Shown: piece by piece, positions 21,555 to 30,131 of the stretch | Layout of the letters: each line of letters begins with the position of its first letter | How positions within the stretch are numbered: the first letter of the stretch is position 1 | IMG/VR virus record: IMGVR_UViG_3300014838_000033 | Coordinates: 1-44,738 of that record | Strand: one strand, 5' to 3' | DNA length: 44,738 bases | Source of the DNA: a virus | Program-made: the position numbers and the translations under genes | Notes under the pieces: generated by a model | Told to the model about the DNA's origin: nothing | Seen by the model: the letters and a program-made list of their open reading frames with translations, nothing else | The model's database searches: none

Positions 21555-24500
21555 CTACGGAGTCTCCGCGGCCAGCCGACCCTGGAACATGGGGCTGATG
21601 AACACGCAACTATATTTCATCGAGAACCACGCATCCGGAACCGCGCCATTATCGTACCGCACTCTCCACCGCTCATTGAGCTTCGAGGGAGTATTCCGGC
21701 TGATGCCCTTGCTTGGGTTCAATTCAAGCTGAATCGGCTTCAACTTCACCAGCCAATTCGGCTGCGGTGTGCCGTCCTGCCAATCCGTCACCCTGCGCGC
21801 GCCGGCGATAAACGACACGTTGAGCGCGCCGTTCCCGCGCGCATTCATGTTCAGGCCCTGGAGCTTGCAAAGAGTCATCATCTGCTGCGCGGCCACGCTC
21901 TCATACTGGCAATCGATGCCGGCGCCGTTATCGTTATAGATTCCCGGACTCACCGCCTGCACCGTCCCATCAGGACCGGCGGAGGCAATCAGAAATTGCG
22001 AGATGTACTGCTGCGCTGTTTGCTCGTTGATCGAGACCGGCCCCTCATTCGGGATCGGCTCACCGGTGATCGTCCGGTAAACCCGCTGGCCGAGGTATCC
22101 CTGGATGTTATCGACCGAGAATTTGCGGCACTGCTCGATCGTGATTTCCTTGCCCGAGTAGCGCGAGAACAGAAGCGGGTTGTTCCAGCCTTCCTCGTAA
22201 TTCAGCGTCAGGATCACATTCGGAATGGTACTGTTCCCGACCGGGAAGCCCATCCGGACCTCGTGCTCCTGCTCGTCGATCGCGACCCAGATGCTTTGGG
22301 CAGCAGTCCAGTTGATCGTGTTCCACCAGCGCGGCAATTCCTTCGATACGAGCTCCGGAGCGGTCTGTTCGTATTTCCAGACACCTGAGCTGTGCACGAA
22401 AATCATGAACCGCCCGCACACGTCCACGGCGCGCGGGCCGCACGGCCCCACCTTCACCCAGCGCCGCGTGACGCTCCAGGTCGACGGATCGGCAGTCGAA
22501 GGAGATAGCTCGAATCCCGACCGCTCGCGCAGAGAGTAGAGCACGCCCTGATACTCGCGCACGCACCACGCGCGCTCGCCGTCATCGGTCCCAACCTCGA
22601 TTACACTGGTGTCGCCGTAATAACTCTCCGGATCAGCGGCCAGCGAGACCCAGTGGCCTGAATAGAATCCCGGCACGCCGGTCTGGAAGATGCGGTCGAC
22701 GGTTGCGGAGTAATAGATGTCGACGCACTGCTGGGGCTGAATCACGCGCAGCCGGTCGGTGATGTCAAGGCCTCCAGCGTCCGAGCCCAGCAGGTATTCG
22801 TCGGTGAAATTGACGGTCGCCGATGACGTCCCATTCGGGAAGATGGTGGCGCTGATGGGGATGAAGTCGGAGACAGTCGCCTGGTCGATGTAGGCATAAG
22901 GGCCTGCGCTTACACCGTCAGCCACCGTCAGGCCAAGAATCACGTTTTGAATGTAATTCGGCCCCGTGGGCATATTGAATACGGACAACTCCCAGCCGTT
23001 TTGATCGACGATGCAGGAGAAGGCCGCGGCCTGGCGAATTCCAGAGACGGTCTCAAACTCATCCATGAAGGCGATGATGCCCCACCGATAGCCCTGCGTC
23101 CCGTTCGGGCCGCCCTGGAGCGTGTCTTGCGGCACGTTGCCGGCCGTTCCGGTCGTATTCATCACCGGAGGCGGGCCGCCCGTGGCGGAATCGGTGATCG
23201 TCGCGATGGCGCCATTGCCGAAACTACCGACGAGGGCGAAGTCGCCGAAGGGTGGGAAGTCGTTGCCGTCAAACGTGGTCCCGGTCGGCACATCACACTC
23301 GTAGAGGTTGACGCCCGTCACCGCGTACCCCTCCGGGAAAGCCACATTGACCACAACCGCATCATCGAGCAGCGTATCAACGATCGAATTGGCTGGACCA
23401 GGAAGCGTCTCGCCCAGCGCATTTGTGTAGGTCTGGAGCACGTACACATCGCGGCCCGCGGCGAATGTGCCACCGCCAGCAGAGCGCGTGATAACCGGCT
23501 CGACGTCGGGTGTGGGCAACTGCCCACCTGTGATGCGCGCTGAATTATTGCTCGGAGGGACCGCGCCCACCCCCACCGCGGTCACGCCGTAGAGCGTCCC
23601 GAGGGCGACGGGCGTCGAATTGAACCGCTGATACATCGTAAGCTGCGGCGCGGGTGAGCCGTGCGCCACGGCGGCCACGTAGACGTTTGCTGCGGTTGGA
23701 ATGTACTGAGCGGGAAGGCCTCGAATCCATCCGGCCAGCGATGCCAGTGTTGGCACCTGGACATTGACCGTGGTGGTGGGCGCGGCGGGATTGAGGAAAA
23801 CGGGAATCGAGGGGAGAGATTCGCCGATCGAGTTCAGGAAGGTGATAACGATGTAGACGTCGCTGGTATCGTCCCACGTCCCGCCGGCTGCAACCTGCGA
23901 GAGCACCGGAGACGCCGGCATGGGCAGCGCATTCGCGAGGACCGGTGTCTGCTCTTTCCACGTGGCCGGGGTGAGGCCAGCTGCAATCTGAGCAGCAGAC
24001 AGCACCTCAACGACCATGCCGCCCTCAGTGAGAGGCCAAACCGGCTGAACGGGACCTGTTGCACCAGCGACGGTGCAGATATAGAGATGGCCATTGCCCA
24101 CCGCGACCGTAACGCCACTCTGCAACTGCGACGGCGTGCAGCACTCGCCCTGGAGGATCTGGCCGTAGCCGTACCATCCAAACCCGACCGGCTTCATTCC
24201 GTAGGGGTAGAGATTGCCCGATTTAAGGTCGTAGGCGGCAGGGTAGGCCGTTGGGGTGAGCAGATCAGAGAACGACATCCAGGCGTGGTTATAGGCCTGC
24301 GTGCCGATCATGTGAGACTTGGTGGGAACCGCGACAAGGCCCGGCGCGATGGCCACCGTCCGCCCTGTCCCGGTGGGATTTTCTATCTGTAGGGAGCCCG
24401 CGTAGTCGTAGAGCAATATGGTCTGAAAATAGCTTTCAAGCGCCGACTCCGGGGTGTACGCGCACCCCAGAAGTCCAGTAATCGCGCTGAGATTCTTGCC

Positions 24501-24668
24501 CTGGATGGCTGTCTGGATCCCGTAACGGGTCTCGACTTCGGTGAGGTTGAACCGGCAATTCTGTGCGAGGGCCGCGCAGCCCATCGGCAGATTGGTGGGA
24601 TCATCCTCATCGACTAAGCCCAACCAACGCGAGAACTCGATCTTCGAGGCTTCGCCATAATTGCTCAT
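21555..24668 (-). CDS. Large tail protein (tail hub/tubular type)
   Basis: A 1037-residue beta-rich protein, the largest structural protein of the connector-tail block. The start (MSNYGEASKIEFSRWLGLVD, then LPMGCAALAQNCRFN and VETRYGIQ) resembles podovirus tail proteins in which an early segment collects virion partners. Two similar beta-sandwich domains follow at about 258-350 and 395-495, both with GGTxxxxxDVYVxxTxxNxxGExLP. The C-terminal 450 residues have WD- or propeller-like repeats (GVLYSLRERSGF, GRFMIFVHSSGVWKYEQ). This layout resembles T7 gp12-type nozzle proteins; I infer a tail nozzle or hub. No enzymatic motif. The ATG lies inside the 3' end of the HNH homing gene. Confidence 0.8.
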   Translation of the reverse strand: MSNYGEASKIEFSRWLGLVDEDDPTNLPMGCAALAQNCRFNLTEVETRYGIQTAIQGKNLSAITGLLGCAYTPESALESYFQTILLYDYAGSLQIENPTGTGRTVAIAPGLVAVPTKSHMIGTQAYNHAWMSFSDLLTPTAYPAAYDLKSGNLYPYGMKPVGFGWYGYGQILQGECCTPSQLQSGVTVAVGNGHLYICTVAGATGPVQPVWPLTEGGMVVEVLSAAQIAAGLTPATWKEQTPVLANALPMPASPVLSQVAAGGTWDDTSDVYIVITFLNSIGESLPSIPVFLNPAAPTTTVNVQVPTLASLAGWIRGLPAQYIPTAANVYVAAVAHGSPAPQLTMYQRFNSTPVALGTLYGVTAVGVGAVPPSNNSARITGGQLPTPDVEPVITRSAGGGTFAAGRDVYVLQTYTNALGETLPGPANSIVDTLLDDAVVVNVAFPEGYAVTGVNLYECDVPTGTTFDGNDFPPFGDFALVGSFGNGAIATITDSATGGPPPVMNTTGTAGNVPQDTLQGGPNGTQGYRWGIIAFMDEFETVSGIRQAAAFSCIVDQNGWELSVFNMPTGPNYIQNVILGLTVADGVSAGPYAYIDQATVSDFIPISATIFPNGTSSATVNFTDEYLLGSDAGGLDITDRLRVIQPQQCVDIYYSATVDRIFQTGVPGFYSGHWVSLAADPESYYGDTSVIEVGTDDGERAWCVREYQGVLYSLRERSGFELSPSTADPSTWSVTRRWVKVGPCGPRAVDVCGRFMIFVHSSGVWKYEQTAPELVSKELPRWWNTINWTAAQSIWVAIDEQEHEVRMGFPVGNSTIPNVILTLNYEEGWNNPLLFSRYSGKEITIEQCRKFSVDNIQGYLGQRVYRTITGEPIPNEGPVSINEQTAQQYISQFLIASAGPDGTVQAVSPGIYNDNGAGIDCQYESVAAQQMMTLCKLQGLNMNARGNGALNVSFIAGARRVTDWQDGTPQPNWLVKLKPIQLELNPSKGISRNTPSKLNERWRVRYDNGAVPDAWFSMKYSCVFISPMFQGRLAAETP

Positions 24669-25227
24669 CTGGGAAGTTCAACCTCGCAAACTCGCCAAAG
24701 CAATGAGACGCCGCTATATCGTAGGCGCGCGCCGCGGGTTCTACCTGACGGTAGGTTCCGAGGTAGTAGCGCACCCGGTTGACAGTGATTGCGGACTCGT
24801 ACGATTCTGTGCATCGCGCCTTTCGGTAGACACCTTTGTACTTTCGTCCCGACCGAGGACGACAGTTTGCCCCATTTGTGGACCGATTCGAGGGTCGCAG
24901 ATTCTTGCGCCTATTATCCCAACCACACAGGTTGATGTGATCGGCACGCGGCCCGCAAATCTCCGCGTGCATCACGACGGTGCTTGGCCCAACGCCCGAA
25001 CGATTGGGACGCATAGCGTAATAGGTTTTGCCGCAGTGGTGTGGCCGAGCCTGCCACTTATGTTCATTCAGCCAATCAAAATCGGCCGCGTCAACGATCG
25101 TGAAAAGGCCACGGGTCAACGGGATGATCCGGCAATATATCCCATCGATTTTGAAAGGCTGCGCGTCGGCCATCTCCAATCTGAAAACATCGGGAATGAG
25201 CCGTGCTAGAGTTGAGACTTGGGGCAT
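24607..25227 (-). CDS. HNH homing endonuclease with AP2-type DNA-binding domain
   Basis: A 206-residue protein. Its HNH-like region has VVMHAEI (H near residue 91), ADHINLCGWDNRRKNLR with the D-H pair and N, and TNGANCR. The C-terminal part, YKGVYRKARCTESYESAITVNRVRYYLGTY and the following AARAYDIAA, is an AP2/ERF-like DNA-binding domain. HNH-AP2 proteins are mobile homing enzymes common in phages. A near-perfect ribosome-binding site (AGGAGG) lies 8 bases before the ATG, so it has its own strong translation signal. It sits between two structural genes and overlaps the start of the tail gene by 62 bp. Its last 20 residues run into the tail gene. Confidence 0.92.
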   Translation of the reverse strand: MPQVSTLARLIPDVFRLEMADAQPFKIDGIYCRIIPLTRGLFTIVDAADFDWLNEHKWQARPHHCGKTYYAMRPNRSGVGPSTVVMHAEICGPRADHINLCGWDNRRKNLRPSNRSTNGANCRPRSGRKYKGVYRKARCTESYESAITVNRVRYYLGTYRQVEPAARAYDIAASHCFGEFARLNFPDEQLWRSLEDRVLALVGLSR

Positions 25228-25302
25228 CGCTACCGCCTCCTGTGCGGTGGATATTGGGCAGGCCTGCGACGGCCTGTTTGATTCGATGCCCTATTTTACC
25301 CC

Positions 25303-25665
25303 TTACAGGCCCTGCAACGCGTGGTCAACTTCAATGGTGACGAAATCCCCAGCCGTGTACGCGCCGTTGAACGCTGTAGGCCCAGCAATGAGCGTCATGT
25401 TGTAGACGCCCGCCGTGGCGGTCGCTTTCAACTGCGCGACATAGCCATTGCCGCCGCCGCCAACCTGCAACGCTGTGACGCGAGGAGGGATTGGCGGAGT
25501 CCCGTTTGGCCCGGTAATGGGCTGCGCCTGGGGGTTCAAGCAGTTAACTGGCCGCAGGTCGACGCTCTCCGGGGCAGCATAGTTCCCGCTCAAGGCGACG
25601 CTGTAGCTAGTCGTCTTGAAGTTGTTTCCGTTCTTCTGGTAAACCGTTGTGACTTGATTCGCCAT
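25303..25665 (-). CDS. Unknown small structural-type protein
   Basis: A 120-residue protein, mostly beta in appearance (VTTVYQKNGNNFKTTSYSVAL, ALQVGGGGNGYVAQLKATA, GVYNMTLIAGPTAFNGAY) with a proline-rich loop at about 47-62. AGGAGAGACACAC precedes the ATG. It has the size and look of a decoration or joining protein, and lies between the 238-residue connector-like gene and the HNH gene. It was probably adjacent to the tail gene before HNH insertion. I do not recognise the family. Confidence 0.72.
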   Translation of the reverse strand: MANQVTTVYQKNGNNFKTTSYSVALSGNYAAPESVDLRPVNCLNPQAQPITGPNGTPPIPPRVTALQVGGGGNGYVAQLKATATAGVYNMTLIAGPTAFNGAYTAGDFVTIEVDHALQGL

Positions 25666-25677
25666 GTGTGTCTCTCC

Positions 25678-26394
25678 TCAGATTAGTTTTACGAACAGAT
25701 TGAAGCTCCGCCATTCCCAACCCATATTGCCCTGAAGGTTGAAATTCCAGCCGAGCCGGCGATTGTTGTTGGCGCGATTCGGCGAGCCAAGCCGGAACGT
25801 CTGGTGCTGCTGTTGGCGCTGCAGGTCCGCCGCAATCTGGTCCCACGCATTTTGCGCCATCGTGCCGTAGGTCTGGACCCATGCCTGGTTGGGCCGCTCT
25901 GCACCGATTAGAGCCGTGATTGAGCAAGCCAGCGCGTGAGCCCCGAGAGGGTGAATCTCGACCACGCTGTCATTGGTCGTCAGCGGCTGCGGCCTGAAAT
26001 CCCCGCGCACGCGAATATCGAAAAGGCCTTGCTGCACTTGGCCTGGTGTGTCAGGCAGGATCGTGCACTCCTGCACCGGCTTGTACTGGTTGGTTGGAGC
26101 CCCGGCAGTCTTGAAGTCGACATACCGAGGCTTTATCAGGTGTTCGAGCGGGTACTTTTTGGCCGAAGACGCAAAGGGCGTCAGGTTGTTTTCGTCGACT
26201 CCAACCGGGACCGACGGAATCTCCACAACCTTTTCGATGTTTGTCGAGCAGGCGCCCTGGAGATAGACAATCGCCATCTCGTAGGCAGTTTGGCACTTCG
26301 GCGAAAGGTACTCGTCGTTGAGCCAGTCGTCGTCTCCGTATGTGACGCCAACATTGCCGCCTACCTGATTAAAAACATCGAGACGTGTTTGCAT
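25678..26394 (-). CDS. Probable head-tail adaptor protein
   Basis: A 238-residue protein beginning MQTRLDVFNQVGGNVGVTYGDDDWLNDEYLSPK-like (an N-terminal helical region), with helical regions such as AYEMAIVYLQGAC (about 37-49) and HALACSITALIGAERPNQAWVQTYGTMAQNAWDQIAADLQRQ near 150-190. The long C-terminal helices with paired W/Y and a terminal aromatic segment (GWEWRSFNLFVKLI) resemble podovirus adaptor proteins (T7 gp11 or P22 gp4 class), which attach to the portal and receive the nozzle. Order portal, scaffold, capsid, then this gene, then the large tail gene agrees. Assignment is by fold impression and gene order only. Confidence 0.7.
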   Translation of the reverse strand: MQTRLDVFNQVGGNVGVTYGDDDWLNDEYLSPKCQTAYEMAIVYLQGACSTNIEKVVEIPSVPVGVDENNLTPFASSAKKYPLEHLIKPRYVDFKTAGAPTNQYKPVQECTILPDTPGQVQQGLFDIRVRGDFRPQPLTTNDSVVEIHPLGAHALACSITALIGAERPNQAWVQTYGTMAQNAWDQIAADLQRQQQHQTFRLGSPNRANNNRRLGWNFNLQGNMGWEWRSFNLFVKLI

Positions 26395-26398
26395 TGGT

Positions 26399-27358
26399 TT
26401 ACTTCGCTTTCTCTCCGCGGGCTTCAGCGCGCCGCTTTTCCTCGGCCTTAACCTTCACCCATTCCTCTGCCGATAGCGAATTCATCCGGACGTGATCGAC
26501 CGAGATTTCGCTCGACATATAAGCCGTGAACGGATCGTGCACGTAACTGCATTTGCAGACGCCAGTCGTCGAGACATACTGAGCGCCGCACCGCGGGCAC
26601 ATATCCTTGGCCTTGATCTGCGCGCTCCGCCACGGAGGAGCCTGCTGAATCCTCTTCATCGCGAGCATGAAGTCCGCAACGGTGTGGTGGTACCGAGTGA
26701 TGTTCCGGCGCTTCTCCGGCTGCTCCCAATCGTGGCCGGCGTCGTCCATCACGATGTCGAAGTGCCGATACATCTGCTCGTCCTGCTCGGCGATCAGATT
26801 CTTCAAAATCGCATCGGTGAATTTCAGGTACCGCTTGCCCTTGCGGTAGATGAACGTAGGGACGCGCACCGTGGTTGCCGAGGTGACGCCTTCCATGTTG
26901 CCCTCGAAAACGACGACGCCTCCCTGTTTGAGCATGCGGTCCTCATCGCTCTCGCCCACATACCAATGCTTGAATTCCATTGCCTGATGGCATGGCAGGA
27001 GCACCTTGCAATCAAACCGCTGCTGCAGGCTCTTGTCGCTCATTTCCTGGTTGCCGCGGTAGGGATAAACGCAGCGGCAAGTCGTAATGGTGTGGAAGCT
27101 GAAAGGCTTGTCAAATGGCCTGGCCGGAACGGTATAGCCCCAGAGCCCCGTCTCGACCCGCAGCTCGAAGGGCGAGCGATTGATGATTGTGGCTGGCTTG
27201 ATGTCGCCGCGAATCTCAAGCTCGGTCAGCTTCTCCTCGCGCAAAGCGACGCGCGCCGCGGCCGACTGGCCGAGGTTCTGCAAAGCGACGGAAGTTCCGC
27301 CGGTGGCTGGAATTACTGCATCATCGGGAAGCACAGGATGATCAACGGCTGTGGTCAT
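26399..27358 (-). CDS. Unknown late protein with C-terminal zinc knuckle
   Basis: A 319-residue protein. Residues 1-240 contain mixed alpha/beta sequence with hydrophobic strands (FELRVETGLWGYTVPARPF, VRVPTFIYRKGKRYLKF). A cysteine cluster follows: C254-x2-C257 (MCPRCGAQY) and C268-x-C270 (GVCKCSYVH), plausibly one zinc site. The C-terminus is charged helix (AEEWVKVKAEEKRRAEARGEK). No enzyme motif. It lies between the 231-residue gene and the adaptor. The gene has its own leader containing a repeated 22-bp element and a strong GGAGAG ribosome-binding site, so it may be separately controlled. Confidence 0.75.
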   Translation of the reverse strand: MTTAVDHPVLPDDAVIPATGGTSVALQNLGQSAAARVALREEKLTELEIRGDIKPATIINRSPFELRVETGLWGYTVPARPFDKPFSFHTITTCRCVYPYRGNQEMSDKSLQQRFDCKVLLPCHQAMEFKHWYVGESDEDRMLKQGGVVVFEGNMEGVTSATTVRVPTFIYRKGKRYLKFTDAILKNLIAEQDEQMYRHFDIVMDDAGHDWEQPEKRRNITRYHHTVADFMLAMKRIQQAPPWRSAQIKAKDMCPRCGAQYVSTTGVCKCSYVHDPFTAYMSSEISVDHVRMNSLSAEEWVKVKAEEKRRAEARGEKAK

Positions 27359-27378
27359 GGTGAAACTCTCCTTTTCTC

Positions 27379-27400
27379 CGAGAACTTGTCCCGCGAGGTT
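27379..27400 (-). repeat. 22-bp leader element, copy 1
   Basis: On the minus strand this reads AACCTCGCGGGACAAGTTCT then CG, and sits 20 bases before the start of the 319-residue gene. A second copy with 20 of 22 bases identical lies at 31868-31889, in the same position before the scaffold gene. The core CGGGACAAGTTCTCG can fold in RNA as a five-base-pair hairpin (CGGGA/UCUCG, one G-U pair) with loop CAAGU. It could be a phage promoter, an operator or an mRNA element. Confidence 0.6.
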
Positions 27401-28094
27401 AAATGTGGCTGGTCAGCCCTTGACGGCTGGCGAGTCGGTTGCGAAAACCCGAAAGTTGCGGGTTCTCCTTAATGAATCCGAGGTGCGAAAGCCTCTGATA
27501 GGTGACCTCGTTCAAAAACTCCTCATACTGCCGCGCCTCGCGCTCCTCACACTCGAGCGTCTCGCGCTGCATAGCGTTCGCAAGAGCCTCCTCGTCGATT
27601 ACACCGTGCGAGTGATCGGCGTTCTCCCATTGGGAGATTGCCGCGCGCACATCCTCGAGAAGAGGAATCTCTGGCCACGGTCCGCCGCCGGAGAGCAGGA
27701 AGTAGTCGCCGCGCTCGGGGAAAGGCCCCATCATCGGCGTCTGATTGTCTTGAGAAAGGGCAGACTCCCATTGAATCTTGTTGCCGAACGTCGCGGGCGG
27801 AAACCATCGCTCCAGGCCCCACCCCTTTACCGGGTAGAGAGGCACCCAAAACATGCCAATGCGCACAGCGTCGGGCGCAATCTCCCGCGTGCTGTACGCA
27901 AGATGCTTTTCTTGTTCCTCAAACTGGACCATATCCGTCCCCTCGGCGTACTCGGTCCAGAGTCCGGCCCGTTGAACGAGGTGATTTTCGAGAAGGATGA
28001 TGCGCCAGTTCGGCTCGCCGTGCGGATTTTTGCCACCCCAGCGGAGCAACGTTTCCGTCACTTCGCGGGGCGTGTCGCGGAGGGGATCAAGCAT
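27399..28094 (-). CDS. Unknown late protein
   Basis: A 231-residue protein, tryptophan- and proline-rich with a conserved-looking core (WRIILLENHLVQRAGLW, IGMFWVPLYPVKGWGLERWF, ERGDYFLLSGGGPWPEIP) and a charged helical C-terminus (ETLECEEREARQYEEFLNEVTYQRL). No catalytic or metal motif. Its start overlaps the stop of the 151-residue gene by one base. It lies in the capsid-connector region, so a head or connector accessory role is likely. Similar open reading frames of unknown function occur after capsid genes in other podovirus-like genomes. Confidence 0.72.
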   Translation of the reverse strand: MLDPLRDTPREVTETLLRWGGKNPHGEPNWRIILLENHLVQRAGLWTEYAEGTDMVQFEEQEKHLAYSTREIAPDAVRIGMFWVPLYPVKGWGLERWFPPATFGNKIQWESALSQDNQTPMMGPFPERGDYFLLSGGGPWPEIPLLEDVRAAISQWENADHSHGVIDEEALANAMQRETLECEEREARQYEEFLNEVTYQRLSHLGFIKENPQLSGFRNRLASRQGLTSHI

Positions 28095-28549
28095 CAGCGC
28101 CCAAACCTACTCAGTGGGGTGAAATAGCGCCGCCATGACCACCATGGATGCAACGCGCGCCGGATCGACCGCTTGTATCCTTTGGTGCGATAGCGATGCT
28201 CGTCATACCCGCGCATCATGGCGCTTGCAAACCATGCTGTAAGCGCGCCCTCGTCAAGCCCGATGTGATAGGCGAGATTGTGCTTCACAAATTCCCGAGC
28301 CCACACTTGCGCATCGAAGGACGCGAAGAGTTCTGTGTCCGGGATCATGCTTTCCTTGATTTCCCGTTCGATCCGCTCCCTCGCGGTCTCAATATAAGTC
28401 GGTGACGCCATCTTTTCTCCATTCAGAAGTTGGGTTGTGCCGTACGGCAAGATCGGGGCCATCTTCGGAGTGAAGGCGACCACGATCTTTGCCGTATGCC
28501 AAGGATTAAACTGGAAAGACTTAGAGTGAAATAAGTCCTTCCATTTCAT
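28094..28549 (-). CDS. Unknown late protein downstream of capsid
   Basis: A 151-residue protein if translation begins at ATG 28549, which overlaps the capsid stop as TAATG. A second ATG at 28411 has a good ribosome-binding site (GGAGA, 4 bases away) and would give 105 residues. I favour the long form because it leaves no gap and reads as protein (MKWKDLFHSKSFQFNPWHTA). The rest is helical: a charged stretch (YIETARERIEREIKES), an aromatic core (VWAREFVKHNLAYHIGLDEGALTAWF) and a basic tail with WWSWRRYF. Family unknown. Confidence 0.7.
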   Translation of the reverse strand: MKWKDLFHSKSFQFNPWHTAKIVVAFTPKMAPILPYGTTQLLNGEKMASPTYIETARERIEREIKESMIPDTELFASFDAQVWAREFVKHNLAYHIGLDEGALTAWFASAMMRGYDEHRYRTKGYKRSIRRALHPWWSWRRYFTPLSRFGR

Positions 28550-29853
28550 TAATTTGAAAAACTTGACTGGATGGACAACCCGTAGATCACGCCCGAGGTC
28601 CAGTTGTTGCGGCTCGCATAATTCACCGCGTCGTACAGCCACGCATCCTTGTAGCTGGACGTGTTGCTGCCGCTGGGGCGCTGGAACCAGATGCCGTCGA
28701 TCTGCCCCGGAACAAACTGCGGGGCGTCATTGAACCGGCACCGGATCATCGAACCGCGGTCCATGAAATACAGCTTGTCGATCGCGGCTACGGTGTCGAG
28801 CAACCACTCGACGCCAGCAATCTTTTCCATGGTGAACGTGTCGGGAACGCCATCAAACTTCGGCGCCTTGCCGGTCGGCATGGTGATTTGCTGGATGGCG
28901 AACCCGAGCTGATTCCACGACGCGCGCTGGGCGTTGTGGCCGTACCAAAAGTTCGCGGGCCGGTCGCGGTTGTAAACCGTGTTGCCCATGGTCTGCTGGA
29001 CGCGGGTCAGGAAAGTCTCGACGATACCGAGGGTGAGCAGGGAGTTGGCATTGTAGGCCGGACTCTGGACGTAAGAGAGCGACCGATCCATGCCCAGGTA
29101 CTCGCCGGTCGTATTGGGACTGACGATGTACTGAATGCCGTTGAAGAACAGCGGCGAGCCGGCGGCGACGTTGTTCACCATCACGTAGTCGCCAGCGACC
29201 ACGCCGCCGGGGACGTTATCCACTGTGATCTGGTTGCCGGTGCCGATACCGTTCTTCGGCGCGTCTACCACAACCGCGGAGCCGCGCAGGGTGTAGTTTC
29301 CATCACCCGACATGAACTGCACGGTGTCCTGGATGTCGATGAGGCGCGAGCCGAAGGGGCTTGTGGCCAGGGAAATGGGGTTAGCGCCGCCGCCGGCATA
29401 GGTTGCCGAAACGGTCGCAATCTGGCCGGTGTTAAAACCCTGGAGCGATTGGTTGCGCTTTTTGGGCATCTTCGTGTGGGCGTCGGCGACCAGCTTGTCA
29501 ACGGGGTTGACTGCGATAACAGTCTTGCCGGACGAGCCGATGCGCTTCTGGAGGTCGGTAGCGGTGATGGCGAGCAGGATCTCGACGGGGGTCATGATGC
29601 CCTCGTTGTAGGCGCCACCGGTGCCGGTCGGGTAGTTGCCGCCATCGGTCGAGCCGGCGCCGAAGCTGCCACCGTACTCGTACTGCAGCATGACGCGGAA
29701 CTCTTGGAGGCTGGTGATGGTCTGCGGGCCCATGGTCGAGAACCGGCGGTCAAGCTCCGATTCCATGTTCTCGATGACTTCCTTGGGCGGCGTATAGGTC
29801 TGCAGCATGATTACGGAATCAGCGGCTGCCGTAGTGAAATTGGGGGCTGCCAT
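28549..29853 (-). CDS. Major capsid protein
   Basis: A 434-residue protein with the size, composition and position of a major capsid protein. An N-terminal arm (PNFTTAAADSVIMLQTYTPP, ELDRRFSTMGPQTITSLQEF) is followed by a glycine-rich loop region at about 60-85 and a large alpha/beta region. The segment from about 200 to 300 (VVVDAPKNGIGTGNQITV, GDYVMVNNVAAGSP) looks like an inserted beta domain. It lies directly after the scaffold gene and before connector genes. A strong AAGGAG precedes the ATG at about 12 bases. No protease gene is adjacent, so maturation might be protease-free. The call rests on context and fold impression, without sequence search. Confidence 0.85.
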   Translation of the reverse strand: MAAPNFTTAAADSVIMLQTYTPPKEVIENMESELDRRFSTMGPQTITSLQEFRVMLQYEYGGSFGAGSTDGGNYPTGTGGAYNEGIMTPVEILLAITATDLQKRIGSSGKTVIAVNPVDKLVADAHTKMPKKRNQSLQGFNTGQIATVSATYAGGGANPISLATSPFGSRLIDIQDTVQFMSGDGNYTLRGSAVVVDAPKNGIGTGNQITVDNVPGGVVAGDYVMVNNVAAGSPLFFNGIQYIVSPNTTGEYLGMDRSLSYVQSPAYNANSLLTLGIVETFLTRVQQTMGNTVYNRDRPANFWYGHNAQRASWNQLGFAIQQITMPTGKAPKFDGVPDTFTMEKIAGVEWLLDTVAAIDKLYFMDRGSMIRCRFNDAPQFVPGQIDGIWFQRPSGSNTSSYKDAWLYDAVNYASRNNWTSGVIYGLSIQSSFSN

Positions 29854-30073
29854 GCGAATACACTCCTTGGCGCGATCCTGATGGGGACCTGGCGCGGTGT
29901 TCTAGGTTGGGAGTGGAGTCGCGCTCACGCTGAAAAACGGGAGCGGTTTACTTTTGCGCTGAGGAGCGATTTTTCCAGCGGCGCTCTCTTTTCTCCTGCG
30001 CTGTCGACGGCAGCGGTGTACGTCGATGGAAGAGATGCCGGTACTCTTTTCGTCCTCGGTGATTCTAAAATGT

Positions 30074-30092
30074 GCCCGGCTTCACACCGGGC
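30074..30092 (-). terminator. Terminator-like hairpin after the scaffold gene
   Basis: A perfect six-base-pair stem GCCCGG/CCGGGC with a seven-base loop lies 40 bases beyond the scaffold stop. On the minus strand it is followed by ACATTTT, a weak U-tract. It could be a leaky terminator that tunes scaffold-to-capsid transcription. The rest of the 278-base gap (29854-30131) between scaffold and capsid holds no convincing gene; only the capsid ribosome-binding site (AAGGAG) is clear, and no good promoter is visible. Confidence 0.5.
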
Positions 30093-30131
30093 TTGGCAGG
30101 TTTAAGGTCCGGACTGCTGGCCGACTTCGCA

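Noticed and set aside
25259-25276. Perfect CAGGCC/GGCCTG hairpin upstream of the HNH gene
   Set aside because: Only six pairs, no U-tract on the minus strand, and in an AT-moderate gap; could be a homing-site feature but there is no positive evidence, so not listed as a terminator.
28888-30105. Plus-strand 405-residue frame opposite the capsid gene
   Set aside because: Composition is typical of antisense GC-rich frames, no motif, and it overlaps the capsid gene entirely.
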